From: Fragilariopsis cylindrus CCMP1102
Taxonomy: Eukaryota; Bacillariophyta; Bacillariophyceae; Bacillariales; Bacillariaceae
DNA: 64,000 nucleotides
Direction: 5' to 3'
Assembly: GCA_900095095.1 (NCBI GenBank)
Contig: FMBT01000478.1
Coordinates: 17,841-81,840, forward strand
The stretch's first letter is position 1. The number at the start of each line of letters is the position of its first letter. Shown here piece after piece: positions 21,854 to 33,800 of the stretch. The notes beneath the pieces are model-generated. The model ran no database searches. It saw nothing but the letters and a program-made list of their open reading frames with translations, and had not been told where the DNA came from. The position numbers were made by a program, and so were the translations under genes.

Positions 21854-22525
21854 ATGGAGACGGTTGCAGAGGAGGAGAAGAGTAGTAGTAGCAGGACGGA
21901 AGAGAGTACGCATCGAAGGAGATTGACTTCACTTCCCGATCTTTTTTCTCCAACAACAAAAAATGGCTCCCCCGATCGAGACAAAAAGGCGAAAAGTTGT
22001 GAGAAGAAGAAGGCAGCGTCGCAAGTGGAAAAAAAGTTATGTCCCCAATTAGGTACAAAAGGACGTTCAAATTTATGGAAAAATCTTATCGAATCCAGTT
22101 TTACCCTCTTACCTACAGGAGAACTGTTAGAAAGGATCGAACCACAAAATGCATCTAAGTATCGCGCCGATTTTTCATCACATGATTATCGTGAATTGGC
22201 AGAAAGTTTTGAATTGAACGATCGACAGATCAAAGAATCTGTTGAGGTAGGACTTGCTTTAGCGAGAGAACAAAAGACATCATTGACTATGTTTGAATTG
22301 TATCGTGCCGCTTGTGCCGTTGGGGGTGAAGATGCTATTGCAATGAACAGCAAGGTTTTATCGCAACAAATTGCGCAAAGAAGAAACGGCGAAGTGCAGG
22401 TACACGAAGCAATATACGAAGAAGACTACTCCTCTCCTGCAAGAGGAAAAACAGCTCTAAAACAAAAAGAAGAAGAAGAAATAGCAACTCGTCGGAAACA
22501 ACGACAACGAAGCAACAGCGTCTAA
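21854..22525 (+). CDS. AAA+-lid-like protein lacking the ATPase core
   Basis: An open frame begins at 21638 on a non-ATG codon; the first sensible start is the ATG at 21854 in AAAATGG context, giving 223 residues. Residues 1-65 are Ser/Lys/Glu-rich and disordered. Residues about 108-155 (DYRELAESFELNDRQIKESV, then LALAREQKTSLTMFELYRAA) match the helical lid that follows the nucleotide-binding core in AAA+ ATPases, where an F-E-L-N-G-x-x-I-K-N motif is usual; here Gly is Asp and Asn is Glu. There is no Walker A or B motif, so it cannot be an ATPase alone. It may be the last part of a broken ATPase gene, an exon of a larger gene, or a free-standing regulatory lid. A coding-like stretch follows at 22824-23018. 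The C-terminus is basic. Confidence 0.55.
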   Translation: METVAEEEKSSSSRTEESTHRRRLTSLPDLFSPTTKNGSPDRDKKAKSCEKKKAASQVEKKLCPQLGTKGRSNLWKNLIESSFTLLPTGELLERIEPQNASKYRADFSSHDYRELAESFELNDRQIKESVEVGLALAREQKTSLTMFELYRAACAVGGEDAIAMNSKVLSQQIAQRRNGEVQVHEAIYEEDYSSPARGKTALKQKEEEEIATRRKQRQRSNSV

Positions 22526-22823
22526 AATGATACAATAGAGCAAACGGCGAAGATAAATCAAACAAAGAAAAATAACAAAGAAAAATAGCAAGTACAAGCG
22601 AAGCAACAAGCGAGGCGGAACAAAACAAGAAACAGACGGATCGACGCATCTAACATGACAATGTCCGGAACAGCATACCGATTAGCGACAGCGTCTGCAA
22701 AAGAAATAAAACAAAAGATATATAAAATGAAATAATAGTAAAAGCAACGTAATAATTAAGAAACAATTAAACAAAACAAGACACGTCTTCTTTTCGTCTT
22801 CTTCTTTTTCCTCCTGTAATAGT

Positions 22824-23018
22824 AAGACTACTACTACGACTCGTCCTCCTATCTCTCTTTTTCCTATTACTACTACTACTACTACTATTCATATTCCTCA
22901 TCAAGAAGAAGAAGAAGAAGTAGCAACTACTACTGGTCCATCACGAAGAATATCATCGTCAACGTCATCAACGTTAACCACGACTTCAATGTCTGCTTCG
23001 ACTAATTATCGACACTAG
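22824..23018 (+). other. Coding-like stretch, possible extra exon of the lid protein
   Basis: Sixty-five open codons after a pyrimidine tract and TAG acceptor-like site (22822). Composition is Thr-rich, then poly-Glu, then Ser/Thr, ending TNYRH before a TAG stop. No start codon. It could be a 3' exon of the 21854 gene, but I found no donor in matching phase. Simple sequence alone could also explain it. Confidence 0.25.
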
Positions 23019-23130
23019 CAAGTACTAGTACTAGTACTAGTACTACAATAAATCAACAACCAGAAGTAGTATTATCGTATGATACTAATAACTCTGTTGT
23101 TATCGCAATCAACGAAAAAAAATATATATT

Positions 23131-23154
23131 TTATTTATTCGAATGAGTCAAGTC
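23131..23154. repeat. 24-bp direct repeat, right copy
   Basis: One mismatch to 19994-20017. It lies immediately before the left end of repeat copy B. Confidence 0.75.
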
Positions 23155-23162
23155 GATTTTAA

Positions 23163-25465
23163 AAAAAATGTTACCAGTATTTGTTAGTGCAGTATATAAT
23201 AACAACTTTACCATCAAGTATATACACCTAAAGAGTCATTTGTTTGGAAAATTAAACTTATGAAGTTAACAATTGACCTATTGGATAGAGAAAAATCATA
23301 TTCCTTAGTCTTGTTAGCCTACTGGTATCTCACAATGTAGGCTCACACACAGCACACACACACAGCACACATTTTAGGGATTTAAGATATAATATGTGTA
23401 CACACAACAAAATATCTCATATAAAAGGGTTGCAGAGGACAACATCTTCTAAGCTGGGTGCACTAGCATCCGCATAGTGTACTAGAACATTGTAGTTGCC
23501 TCCTACCACTTTTTTGTTCCTGTGGTTGAGGAATAAAGTTTGTTTTGCTGTTGATGCAGCACGCACACAACATGATTTTTCACCAGAAATGAATACAAAA
23601 TATCTTATTTGAAAGGGTTCAAGAGGACAACACCTTCTAGGTCGGGTGCACTAGCATCCACATAGTGTACTAGAACATTGTGTTAGCCTCCTATCACTTT
23701 TTTGTTCCTGTGGTTGTTGAATAAATTACAATCCGCTGTTGTGGAAGGCAAACAAACAATAACATGTTCAATCAAAATAATGAACAACAAAATATCTTAT
23801 TTGCAAGGGTTGCAGAGGACAACACCTTCTGGGTTGGGTACACTAGCATCCACAAAGTGTACTAGAACATTGTGTTTGCCTCCTACCACTTTTTTGTTTC
23901 TGTGGTTGTTGAATAAATTACATACCCCTGGTGAGGTAGGTAGGTAGGCACAAAAATAGCATGATTTTTTATTAACACAATGAACAACAAAATATCTTAT
24001 TTGCAAGGGTTGCAGGGGACAACATCAGATGGGTCAGGTACACAAACATTCACATAGTATTGTGTTTGCCTCCTACCATACAACCATCCCTGGTGGTTCA
24101 TCATCACTTGACTAAAGTAATTCTGATTGTTGTCGTTTTTATCTCACAAATTCTCCAGTGTAGTTTGGTTATTAGAATATTAAACAACTTTGAATAATAA
24201 GATAGATGAATAACTTCTCCTTAAGTTCTAGAACCAGCATGGTGCACTAAGATACCATCCAGTCATCCATCCTATACCCATAGGGGATGAACCAAGGGTC
24301 ATGATCCCTTATAAATACCTTATTCTTGCCTCCAGAATACAAACATTGCATTTTGGCCAACATGCCATGCCCCAAAGTACCATTCAGAAATAGGCTGCCA
24401 CAACATCAAAAAAAGGAATTGGACCATGGTTTAAACACCTAGATACCTTCCATATATACATATGGTCAAAATACACCAACAATACTTGGAACAGTTGCCA
24501 TATTGGTGGTATGGTGGGGTGGGGAACAATAGAATAGACATAAATTGGCCCAAAATACACACATTGCAAAAATATTTGAGATGCTACTGCCCCCATACCA
24601 GGTATGCTGAGTCCCAAATAAAATAGCTAGACATCAGCCGGTTTTGGATTCTATCATTGGTTTAAGTAATCATACATATATTTGGGGTGCCATGGGTCAA
24701 AACCCACCGCTATTAGAACACACAATTTCTCTTAGTGCCAAGTGCGCATGTAATCAAGGCCGTGATGCACCATCAATACAGTCCTAATAACCTTGAAATA
24801 TTATATTGAGCTCAACATTATACCTATGGGTACAAGGTCTAACTATTGCTTAGGGCTCTAGGGAGGTTAGGAAGGTGTCAGGGTGTGCTAAGCCCCCAAA
24901 AGGGTCATTTAGGCCCCAAAACAGGTTTTCCCCCTCTAGCGCCAACATCAGCATGGTCCTGCCCATAGCTTGCCAAGTTTATATTCTCTTTGGTGTATAT
25001 GGTCAACCCCATGTGCTTACTTTGGGACAATTCATCTTTTTGAGTGTGTACTAGGTCACATACCCCCCCCCCCCCCAAATGGGTCATTTTCCCATGTCCT
25101 AGAAGGCAGAACACCCTTTACCACCTTCCAGTGTGAAGACCACATACCTAGTGCCCCAAAGTCCGGTCCAGGTATCCACCCTATGAATATGGTAAGGTAA
25201 ATGAACTCTCCCGGACCAAAAAGTAGCATTTTTCTGGAAGTTCTACCCTGGTTTGTGTCCTGAACAAGATATCTCATAAAAAGATGATGTGTGCTGTGTG
25301 TGAGCCTACATTTTGAGATACCAGTAGGCTTAGGAGACTAAGGAATATAACAATTCTCCATTCAATAGGTCAATTGTAAACTTCATAGTTTAATTTTCAA
25401 AAAAAATTACTCTTTAGGTGTATATATTTGATGCTAAAGTTATTATTATACCAGTAACAAAAAAG
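23163..25465. mobile_element. Repeat element family, copy B (both ends present)
   Basis: The left end (23163-23380) and right end (about 25280-25465) are inverted repeats of each other over roughly 200 bp. Shared blocks are GTATATACACCTAAAGAGTC, GAAGTTAACAATTGACCTA and GTAGGCTCACACACAG. Inside are reversed satellite units (23395-24060), then unique sequence, then a region also found in copy C (24390-24600, e.g. GGTGGGGTGGGGAACAATAG). It contains a 14-C run (25063-25076). No transposase frame was found, so it looks non-autonomous. Confidence 0.75.
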
Positions 25466-25941
25466 ATGTTTCAAACGTGGCTTCAAACAAGATATTGTTT
25501 CAAACGTGGATCCTTTAGTCTTTTCTGATTCCCGCGACTGTGACTCACTCAACAATATTTTGTCGTGTAGCTACACGTCATAAGAATAAAAAAAGCGAAG
25601 GCATGATTCATAATTGCAATCGGATGGTGTTTGCTCAACGAAAATAGGTAAAATTGATATTGATTCTTCAGATTGCCGATGAATTTCGATTCAATGCATT
25701 CCTTCAAAAAAATGAGACGTTGTTTGTCCTTGTGTATTTCAAAAAGGAAGCGAATGTTGGTCTCGTCGCTCACAAAATACTTCAAAGATTACAACCACTG
25801 CAACCAAAAACCAAACCAAGATCAATCATTTACAACAACAACAACAACAACAAACAGTACGCAAAACGAGTTCGTATAAATCTCCTATATTTTATCGACC
25901 AGGAAGTCCATTTAACTTTTAAAATACGTCACAAATACACA
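25466..25941. promoter_or_regulatory. Upstream region of the silaffin-like gene
   Basis: The region starts with a doubled GTTTCAAACGTGG motif (about 25469 and 25499). An open frame continuous with the gene reaches back to 25654 but has no ATG before 25942, so this part is taken as leader and promoter. Confidence 0.45.
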
Positions 25942-28641
25942 ATGATCGCTACAATCCAACCATCCTCAACAAAACCATTGATTAGTACGATGAAATTTAT
26001 ATTTTTGGTGTTAGCGATTGTATCGTTAACGGTATGTTCTGCAGCAGTAGAAGGTTCACGAAGTTTAAATGCAGCTGCATCCGAACGAGATCGATTACGA
26101 GAACGTGTACGTGAACGTCAAAGTGAACGTAAACGTGGACTTAAATCGGAAAAGTACGCAAAAGCTAAACAGGCATATGATGATTATCAACAAGATTTAT
26201 TACCGGTAGGAACAAATCTTGTTGATAATGCACTAGCAACATCACCATCAAAGTTGATGAAGAGCAAAAAAATTATCAGGAACGATGATAACATCTTTGC
26301 AAATGATCTTGTTGATGAAGAAGTACTACCATCGACATCAAGGTCAAAGTCGATGAAGAGCAGCAAGAAGGGTGATAAGGATAGTAAAGGCAACAGATCT
26401 AAAATAAGCAGATCTGAATCACCTTCCTTCAGTCCCACCGACTCAACATCTCCATCAACAACAGCGATGCCCGAGACAGTAGGCACTGTAGGACGAGCTG
26501 AATCGAGTATTAGTAAGGACGACAACAAGAAGGGTGATAAGGATAGGAAAAGCAACAAATCTAAAGTAAGCAAGAAGAGGAGTAAATCTGCATCACCTTC
26601 CTTCAGTCCCACCGACTCAACATCTCCATCAACAACAGCGATGCCCGAAACAGTAGGCACTGTAGGACGAGCTGAATCAAGAATTAGTAAGAACGATAAC
26701 AAGAAGGGTGACAAGAATAGGAAAAGCAACAAATCTAAAAAAAGCAAGAAGGAAAGTAAATCTACATCACCTTCCTTTAGTCCAACCGACTCAACATCTC
26801 CGTCAACAGCGACGCCCGAGACAGTAGGCACTGTAGGACGAGCTGAATCAAGAATTAGTAAGAACGATAACAAGAAGGGTGACAAGGATAGTAGAAGTAA
26901 CATATCCAAGGTAATTAAAAAGGGCAGTCAATCTGAATCACCTTCCTTCAGTCCAACCGACTCAACATCTTCATCAACAACGGCAGCTGAATCTTCATCA
27001 ACAACGGCAGCTGAATCCCAGATGACTAAGAACAGTAAAAGCGACAGATCTAAAATGAGCAACAAGGAGAGTAAATCTGCATCACCTTCCTTCAGTCCCA
27101 CCGACTCAACATCTCCATCAACAACGGCGATGCTCGTAACAGTAAGCACTGTAGTACCAGCTGAATCTAAGATGACTAAGAACAGTAAAAGCGACAGATC
27201 TAAAATAAGTAACAAGGAGAGTAAATCTGCATCACCTTCCTTCAGTCCCACCGACTCAACATCTCCTTCAACAACGGCGATGCCTGTAACAGTAAGCACT
27301 GTAGTACCTGCTGAATCAAAGATGACTAAGAACAGTAAAAGCAACAAGGAGAGTAAGTCTGCATCACCTTCCTTCAGTCCCACCGACTCAACATCTCCAT
27401 CCGACTCAACATCTCCTTCAACAACGGCGATGCCTGTAACAGTAAGCACTGTAGTACCTGCTGAATCAAAGATGACTAAGAACAGTAAAAGCAACAAGGA
27501 GAGTAAGTCTGCATCACCTTCCTTCAGTCCCACCGACTCAACATCTCCATCAACATTGGCGATGCCCGTAACAGTAAGCACTGTAGTACCAGCTGAATCA
27601 AAGATGACTAAGAACAGTAAAAGCAACAGATCTAAAACAAGCAACAAGGAGAGTAAGTCTGCATCACCTTCCTTCAGTCCCACCGACTCAACATCTCCAT
27701 CAACATCGGCGATGCCCGTAACAGTAAGCACTGTAGTACGTGCTGTGAATGTATTCGTTGCTGCTCCTGCCAGTATACCTGTAGTGCAAGTGGAAGCTGA
27801 TATTAAACTCGAAACGGAAACAGTTTTACGAGGAAGTGGTCGCCGCCGTCAACTGCAACAACAACAACAACAACAACAACAACATCGTCCTCGTCGTTAC
27901 TTACTACAGAGGTTAGACAGTACTTCAGTAGATGTAGACGCAACACAAATGGAATGTGATGTTGTTTATAGATCCGCTGCTCCTGCTGATTTCCCGGATG
28001 ATGTTGCTTGTTATGATACTGTGATCACAATAAAGACGGAAGAAGGTAGTGATATGGATGCTACAGAAGCAGCATTGATTATCAATTCTTCTATAGTTAC
28101 TGGCTCCTTTGCTACTTCCGATTTAGTTTTTGTAACTGAAGATGTACCATCGATTGATTCTTCGACATCTCCTACTGCACCAACAAATAGTGATGGTCCT
28201 ACTTTATCACCTACCGAATCGATCACAGCATCACCAACCAAACGTCCCACTACTATTCCGACAGATGCACCGACAGATGCACCGACAGATGCACCGACAG
28301 ATGCACCGACAGATGCACCGACAGATGCACCGACAGTTCGTAATAATAGTCCGACTGAAATTCCGACAGATCTACCAAGCGATAGTCCCACTGCATCGCC
28401 TACTAAATCGCCCACTACGAATCCAACTGTTTCGCTGTCAGATGGTCCTACTATATTCCCTACTATATCCCCTGCTCCAACATTTGAACCAACGACATTT
28501 TTTCCAACAGGTACAGAATCACCTACTGAATCCCCTACTGTAACATTTGAACCGTCGACCTGGAATCCAACCACAACTTACAGCCCAACAACATTTGTGG
28601 AAGAATCAGAAGCTACAATGGAAAATAGAACAACTACATAA
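25942..28641 (+). CDS. Secreted Lys/Ser-rich repeat protein, silaffin-like composition
   Basis: The first ATG in the long frame is at 25942 (899 residues); a second at 25990 begins MKFIFLVLAIVSLTV directly, a classic signal peptide ending near CSAAVEG. Then follow an Arg-rich segment, Lys/Ser clusters (KSMKSSKKGDKDSKG), and nine copies of SPSFSPTDST separated by Lys/Ser spacers. A small folded-looking domain with paired Cys comes after (VQMEC-like segment to VACYDT). RRQL and RRYL sites flank a poly-Gln run near residue 640. The tail has six PTDA units and further S-P-T motifs (about 740-886). Signal peptide, Lys/Ser richness and R-x-L sites are the hallmarks used to find diatom silica-associated proteins; family membership cannot be shown by homology. 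Minus-strand frames here are mirrors of the repeats. Confidence 0.75.
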   Translation: MIATIQPSSTKPLISTMKFIFLVLAIVSLTVCSAAVEGSRSLNAAASERDRLRERVRERQSERKRGLKSEKYAKAKQAYDDYQQDLLPVGTNLVDNALATSPSKLMKSKKIIRNDDNIFANDLVDEEVLPSTSRSKSMKSSKKGDKDSKGNRSKISRSESPSFSPTDSTSPSTTAMPETVGTVGRAESSISKDDNKKGDKDRKSNKSKVSKKRSKSASPSFSPTDSTSPSTTAMPETVGTVGRAESRISKNDNKKGDKNRKSNKSKKSKKESKSTSPSFSPTDSTSPSTATPETVGTVGRAESRISKNDNKKGDKDSRSNISKVIKKGSQSESPSFSPTDSTSSSTTAAESSSTTAAESQMTKNSKSDRSKMSNKESKSASPSFSPTDSTSPSTTAMLVTVSTVVPAESKMTKNSKSDRSKISNKESKSASPSFSPTDSTSPSTTAMPVTVSTVVPAESKMTKNSKSNKESKSASPSFSPTDSTSPSDSTSPSTTAMPVTVSTVVPAESKMTKNSKSNKESKSASPSFSPTDSTSPSTLAMPVTVSTVVPAESKMTKNSKSNRSKTSNKESKSASPSFSPTDSTSPSTSAMPVTVSTVVRAVNVFVAAPASIPVVQVEADIKLETETVLRGSGRRRQLQQQQQQQQQHRPRRYLLQRLDSTSVDVDATQMECDVVYRSAAPADFPDDVACYDTVITIKTEEGSDMDATEAALIINSSIVTGSFATSDLVFVTEDVPSIDSSTSPTAPTNSDGPTLSPTESITASPTKRPTTIPTDAPTDAPTDAPTDAPTDAPTDAPTVRNNSPTEIPTDLPSDSPTASPTKSPTTNPTVSLSDGPTIFPTISPAPTFEPTTFFPTGTESPTESPTVTFEPSTWNPTTTYSPTTFVEESEATMENRTTT
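26400..27740 (+). repeat. In-gene repeats encoding SPSFSPTDST units
   Basis: Nine copies of a unit of about 110-170 bp; the CCTTCCTTCAGTCC block is almost invariant while spacers vary. All length changes keep the frame. Confidence 0.85.
28259..28335 (+). repeat. 12-bp minisatellite GACAGATGCACC, six copies
   Basis: Perfect tandem 12-mers encode PTDA six times in the P-T-rich tail of the silaffin-like protein. The units are contiguous, without spacers, and in frame. Confidence 0.95.
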
Positions 28642-30816
28642 AACGTTGCCGAAACACAAATAACTGCGTACGTTGAGTACTGTATGCCTAGCTTTTTAAT
28701 AATGTAATAGTAGATAATTTAATATAGATATAATTTTCATTCAGTTCGTCTTTGGTAGATTCGCTTGGTGTTCTTTTGTAAATTGCAAATTACATCCTCT
28801 CTAAAAATCTTCTTCCTCTTCTTTTGATAGGTAGACAGATTTTTGAGATGAGTATACCAAACTATTACAGTAGTAGGACCTGTGTTCCAGAGCATGTCAT
28901 GCTGTGATTAAATGTAATAATAATAGAACGCACTCGCCTCGCCTCGAATCGAGTCCATGCATGCATCTCCCTTCCTTATCTCAGATATCAAAATGATGTG
29001 TGCGACAGTATTATATACTGTAAACTTATTGAACGGTACTCTACTCTACTCTACTCTGCATGACAACGACGACGATATAAGCCAGTCAGTCAGTCAGTCA
29101 GTCAAAACGATGGATCTTCCATGCAACAATACCGAAAAATTGCAAACTGCTATTACCAACACGAATGAATGGAGCCTACGCACCTTATCGAACAAAACGC
29201 AGGACGAGGGAATCGAATCGAATAAAATACCTCAAATAGTATGTAACATTGATATATCATATCATATCATATCATACCGACTAATAACTGTTGATTTACT
29301 TTTCGTTGGTATATGCCCATTCTGTTCCAGTAATATGAGGTAGGAAAAGATATATTCAGAAAAAAAAGAAAGACTTTGCAGGAAGTTGCTGAAATGAACT
29401 GCGATTGATTCAGGTAGAATACAGTACGACAAAGCACTGAAAACATGAAATCGAATTACAACGACTAGTGTAATAATAATACACGACAAACGATTACAGT
29501 ATGCGATGCAACATTTCTTGTTATAGTAGCATGACATGACGACTGCTTTGATACAGTAATCCATCTATACAACTCTATAAGCACGCCACACACAACATAC
29601 CTACATAACGCAATCAATCGTTTTGAATGTACAATAATAAGTGCGAACCCCATATTCTCTTCTATCATGATTGTACGAGTAACTTAGACTTCTCTTTTAT
29701 GAGTGCGAAGAGCGAGTAGGGTATTTGATTGACATTATTTCATCGAAATTATAGTACTACAGTATTACGGCGGGAACACGATCGACCTATATCCAACTTT
29801 ATTTAATTAGGCTGCTCTACTGTCTTCATTATTATACACAATTGCATGTTATTTTCATGGAAACAACATTATGGAAACAACAGTGTCTACCTTTTTCTTC
29901 CTCTTATGGTACAGTATGTATATTTAATTAGGCTGCTCTACTCTCGTCTGAATCAAAGAATACGGTTTGAGTAATAATATCTCTGTACATACGGTAACTT
30001 ATATGACGATATGACTATTTCTATTTTAATTTTAGGGTACCCGGTTAGTAAACGAATATGCGAACCCATATTCTTTTCTATCAATCAATGTACGAGTAGG
30101 CTGCGCTGTTACTGTATGAGCGAAGAGTGATGGTTGGGTATTTGAATGACATTATATTATTTCATGGGAATGTAGACGCGACTATCGCGACTACTACGCG
30201 AACACGCCTATTTATGAGGAAGCTAATAGCTTTGACGGCTTATATTTCGATTATTTTTGTTATTCTTTAAGATACGGTATGAGTAGGGCTTATCTCTTTT
30301 TTACAAAGACGCGACTCTCAATACTGCATCGACTGCACAAGGGTTTTTACGAAGTATGTCTTCTTCCTCTTCTTCTTCTTCTTCGAATGGTATGTCTGTA
30401 CAAGGTTTTTTCGTCCATCATCTCTGCTTGTTTCATAATATGACATATATCTTTCCTTCAAAGACACATCATCGATGACCTTACACTCTTCGCTCATTTT
30501 CATTCATTGACAACATTATTAGAAACAAAAGACCTGTACCTTTTGTACACGAAACTGTGCATCTTTATCAAGCTGTGTTCGCATTCTCTACCGTAGAGTC
30601 AGTCGGTATAGTCATTATTATTATCTAAAATTTAATTTCTATTTAGCTTTCACGTTTCAGTTGTTTGTGTTGTGTTGACACCATACTAACTCACAATCTA
30701 CTACGAATATATCTTCAAATTATTACTTTTATAGCAACATAACTCCCAAACAAGAAACTACCGTATAAAGAATATACTATCATCCATACAGTCATCCATC
30801 GTTATCCACCATCACC
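28642..30816. other. Intergenic with a diverged 150-bp duplication
   Basis: Segments 29638-29790 and 30057-30210 are diverged direct copies (CGAACCC...ATATTCT, GTACGAGTA, GGGTATTTGA blocks). The block TTTAATTAGGCTGCTCTACT also occurs twice (about 29799 and 29921). An ATG frame at 28957-29343 (128 codons) has mixed composition and no domain; it is not called. The last 150 bp are the peroxidase promoter. Confidence 0.45.
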
Positions 30817-33800
30817 ATGAAACTGTAAGCCAAGTCAAGTGTAGTCAAGTGTGAAGTGTCGTGCTCAGCAGTTCTTTTGTGTTTTCATTGTCTGCGTCGT
30901 CTATCAATCTCATCTTTTCTTCTTCTTTTCCTTTCTATCTTCCGTATATAACAAACAAATAAATAAATAAATATAAAGATCGGCTCTATCATTGACGGCA
31001 TTCCTCCAGATTGGTTCCACCTCAGCAGGATGTCCATTAGCACATCTACATGAAAGTGCAGAGGGAGGTGTATCTATTGCGAATCCACATATTGCTTTAG
31101 CCAATCAGCATTCATTACAGGTACATAAAACACCACTGGTTCATTTCAAGATCCCACCAAAAGATCGTCATCATTCCTCCGCCGCGCCTGGTTTTGAAAT
31201 TGTGATGGAGGGTGGTGTACTGGTAGAAAAGAAGAAGAAAGAAAACAAAGACGGGAAGAAGAATGATGATCGAGATTTACAAGAATTAAAACAAATAAAA
31301 CAAGAATGGGATTTATTAGATATTATGTCTCCAGAATCTACATTAGATGAGCCATCGTATTCGAATCAAAATGTTGGTGATGGGTTTGCAAAACCCGTCG
31401 GGGGATATAGTGCTGTACGTCAAGATGTGATTGATATGGTATTAACAAGTAATCAAGCGTTCTGGCCAGCTGATATTTTACCACCCGGTACGTATAATAC
31501 TAGTATGTATTTATACATTTATCCTTCTTTCCACACCACACCACACCACACCAACAATCACCTTTATCTCAAAAATCAATGTACAATTCCTCTCCTTTTT
31601 TTTTCTTCTTCTTTACTCTCTTCCTCTAATACATAGACGGTCCAAATTATTCTGGTTTATTAATTCGATTAGCATGGCATTGCGCTGGTACATACCGTAC
31701 TAGTGATGGTCGAGGTGGATGTGATGGTGCTGCGATCCGATTTCCACCTGAAAGTAACTGGAAAGATAATAAATCATTAGATGAGGTACGTTAAAGAAAA
31801 GTGGTGTGGCATTTTTGTGTGCATGCATTACAACGAACGAACCTACGATCGATTGAGTAGCAAAACAAAACAAACCAAAAAAATCATTACATAACCTTAC
31901 ATACGTATCTGGTGCAAAATTCTTTTCATCTTATCCTATATATACTACCGTAGGCAATGCAATTATTAATTCCTATAAAAGAAAAACATGGTGATAAGCT
32001 ATCATGGGGAGATTTAATTGTTATAGCAGCTGATGCTGCTATTATATCAATGGGTGGACCAGTGATTGGATTTTGTGGTGGACGCATCGATTTTCAGAAT
32101 GGTGATCAATCACTCCCTCTCGGTCCATCTTCTATACAACAACAGTTTATGCCATGTGGACCAGAACAATGTCCAGTCGGTGAAGTATGTCCCGGTACGT
32201 TACGTTACGTCAGTAAATGTCATTTCCTCCTTCCATGTCACTTCAACACAATCCCCGTCGTCTCACAAAAATAAATCGATATACATTTTTTCTCTCTCTT
32301 TCTGTCTCAGGATGTGAATCACCATTAGGTACAGCAGCTCAAGGATTAATGTATGTTAATGCAGAAGGTACACCAGTAGGTGAATTTGAAGGTACTGCTG
32401 ATAATATACGTGAAGTATTTGCACGTATGGGATTTAATGATCGTATGACTGTTGCAGCTATTGGTGGTGGGCATGCATTTGGTAAGCAAAAAAAAAACTC
32501 AGCTACAACACAACAACGTTAGCAACAATTTGGTTAATAACCTACCCTAACACACCCATAATACACACCGACTTACTTAACTCACACACATAATTTATTT
32601 ACATATCGTCACAATTGTTACAATAGGTAAATGTCACGGTCCATGTATTGAGGATGAAATTATTGAAACATTTTGTCCAGACAAAGATACAAATTCATAC
32701 GAACCACCATATACATGGGAACAAAAATATACATCAGGATTGGAAGTAACATGGACAACAACACCAACATCTTGGGACAATGAATTCTTTAATAACATGT
32801 AAGTATTACTACGGACGACAAGTCGTCTTAATACTGTATTCGTTTCCTCGTTTCTTAGTCAGTGGCAGCGTCGTCATATCACGAGAATATCTGTCAAAAA
32901 CGCACTTTTCTTACCTTGAAGGCACTATAAGTCATAAATCATATTTCTATCTTATTCCTTCTCTCACCCCATGCGATATCCTCTAAACTTTATCCACCGT
33001 CTGATCATGTTATTTATACTATTCACATACAGTCTCGATTTTACTTGGGCTAATATCACCGGTCCAGGAGGGCGTTTACAATGGTAAGTCTTATAAGCGT
33101 GCTAATAAATGTTCGTTCTTTTGAGTGGCTACAGACAATTTTCTAATTTTCTTTTCCTTTCTTCCATCTTCGTTTTCATTTTCTTGATTAAGGGAACCAG
33201 AAGAAGTAACTGCACCTAATATTCAAATGCTGACAACCGATCTTGCTTTGGTGTACGGTGACGCAGAGTACAGAATGATTTCTCAAGAGTACGCTACGAA
33301 TCTTAATTCTCTCACCGCTGATTTTGGTACAGCGTGGTATCAATTAATGACACGTGATACTGGTAACAGACAAAGATGTTTGGGTGATGAACTTCCTCCA
33401 ATCCAACCATGTAAGTCTTTTTTTTCTAAGATCTCAAATCGTTGTTGTCATATGCAAGTCAATGAGATGACGATCTTGATTACTCGAATCCTTTGTCTCT
33501 AACACGATTCTCTTAACTATCTATCTTTATAGGGGAATTGGCGATGGGTCCATTAGGTCCATTAACAACACCCAAACCAGATTATATCCCTGTTCGATCT
33601 GCTATTCAAAAATCTATTGATGAGAAACCGTCGAATATTGCAGCATTTGCTACCTTAGCAAGTCAATGCGCAACAACATTCCGTTCTACTGATTATCTTG
33701 GTGGATGTAATGGTACGTCGTTACGTTATGGATTATTATTACGGGTTGTTATCGTTATCACAACACGAACAACACTAACTTTTCGACATTCTTGTATTCG

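Noticed and set aside
28259-28335. CRISPR-like direct repeats
   Set aside because: Contiguous 12-mers without spacers, in frame inside a gene.
26187-28574. Long minus-strand frames opposite the silaffin-like gene
   Set aside because: Mirror images of the repeated units; the plus strand has the signal peptide and a continuous frame.
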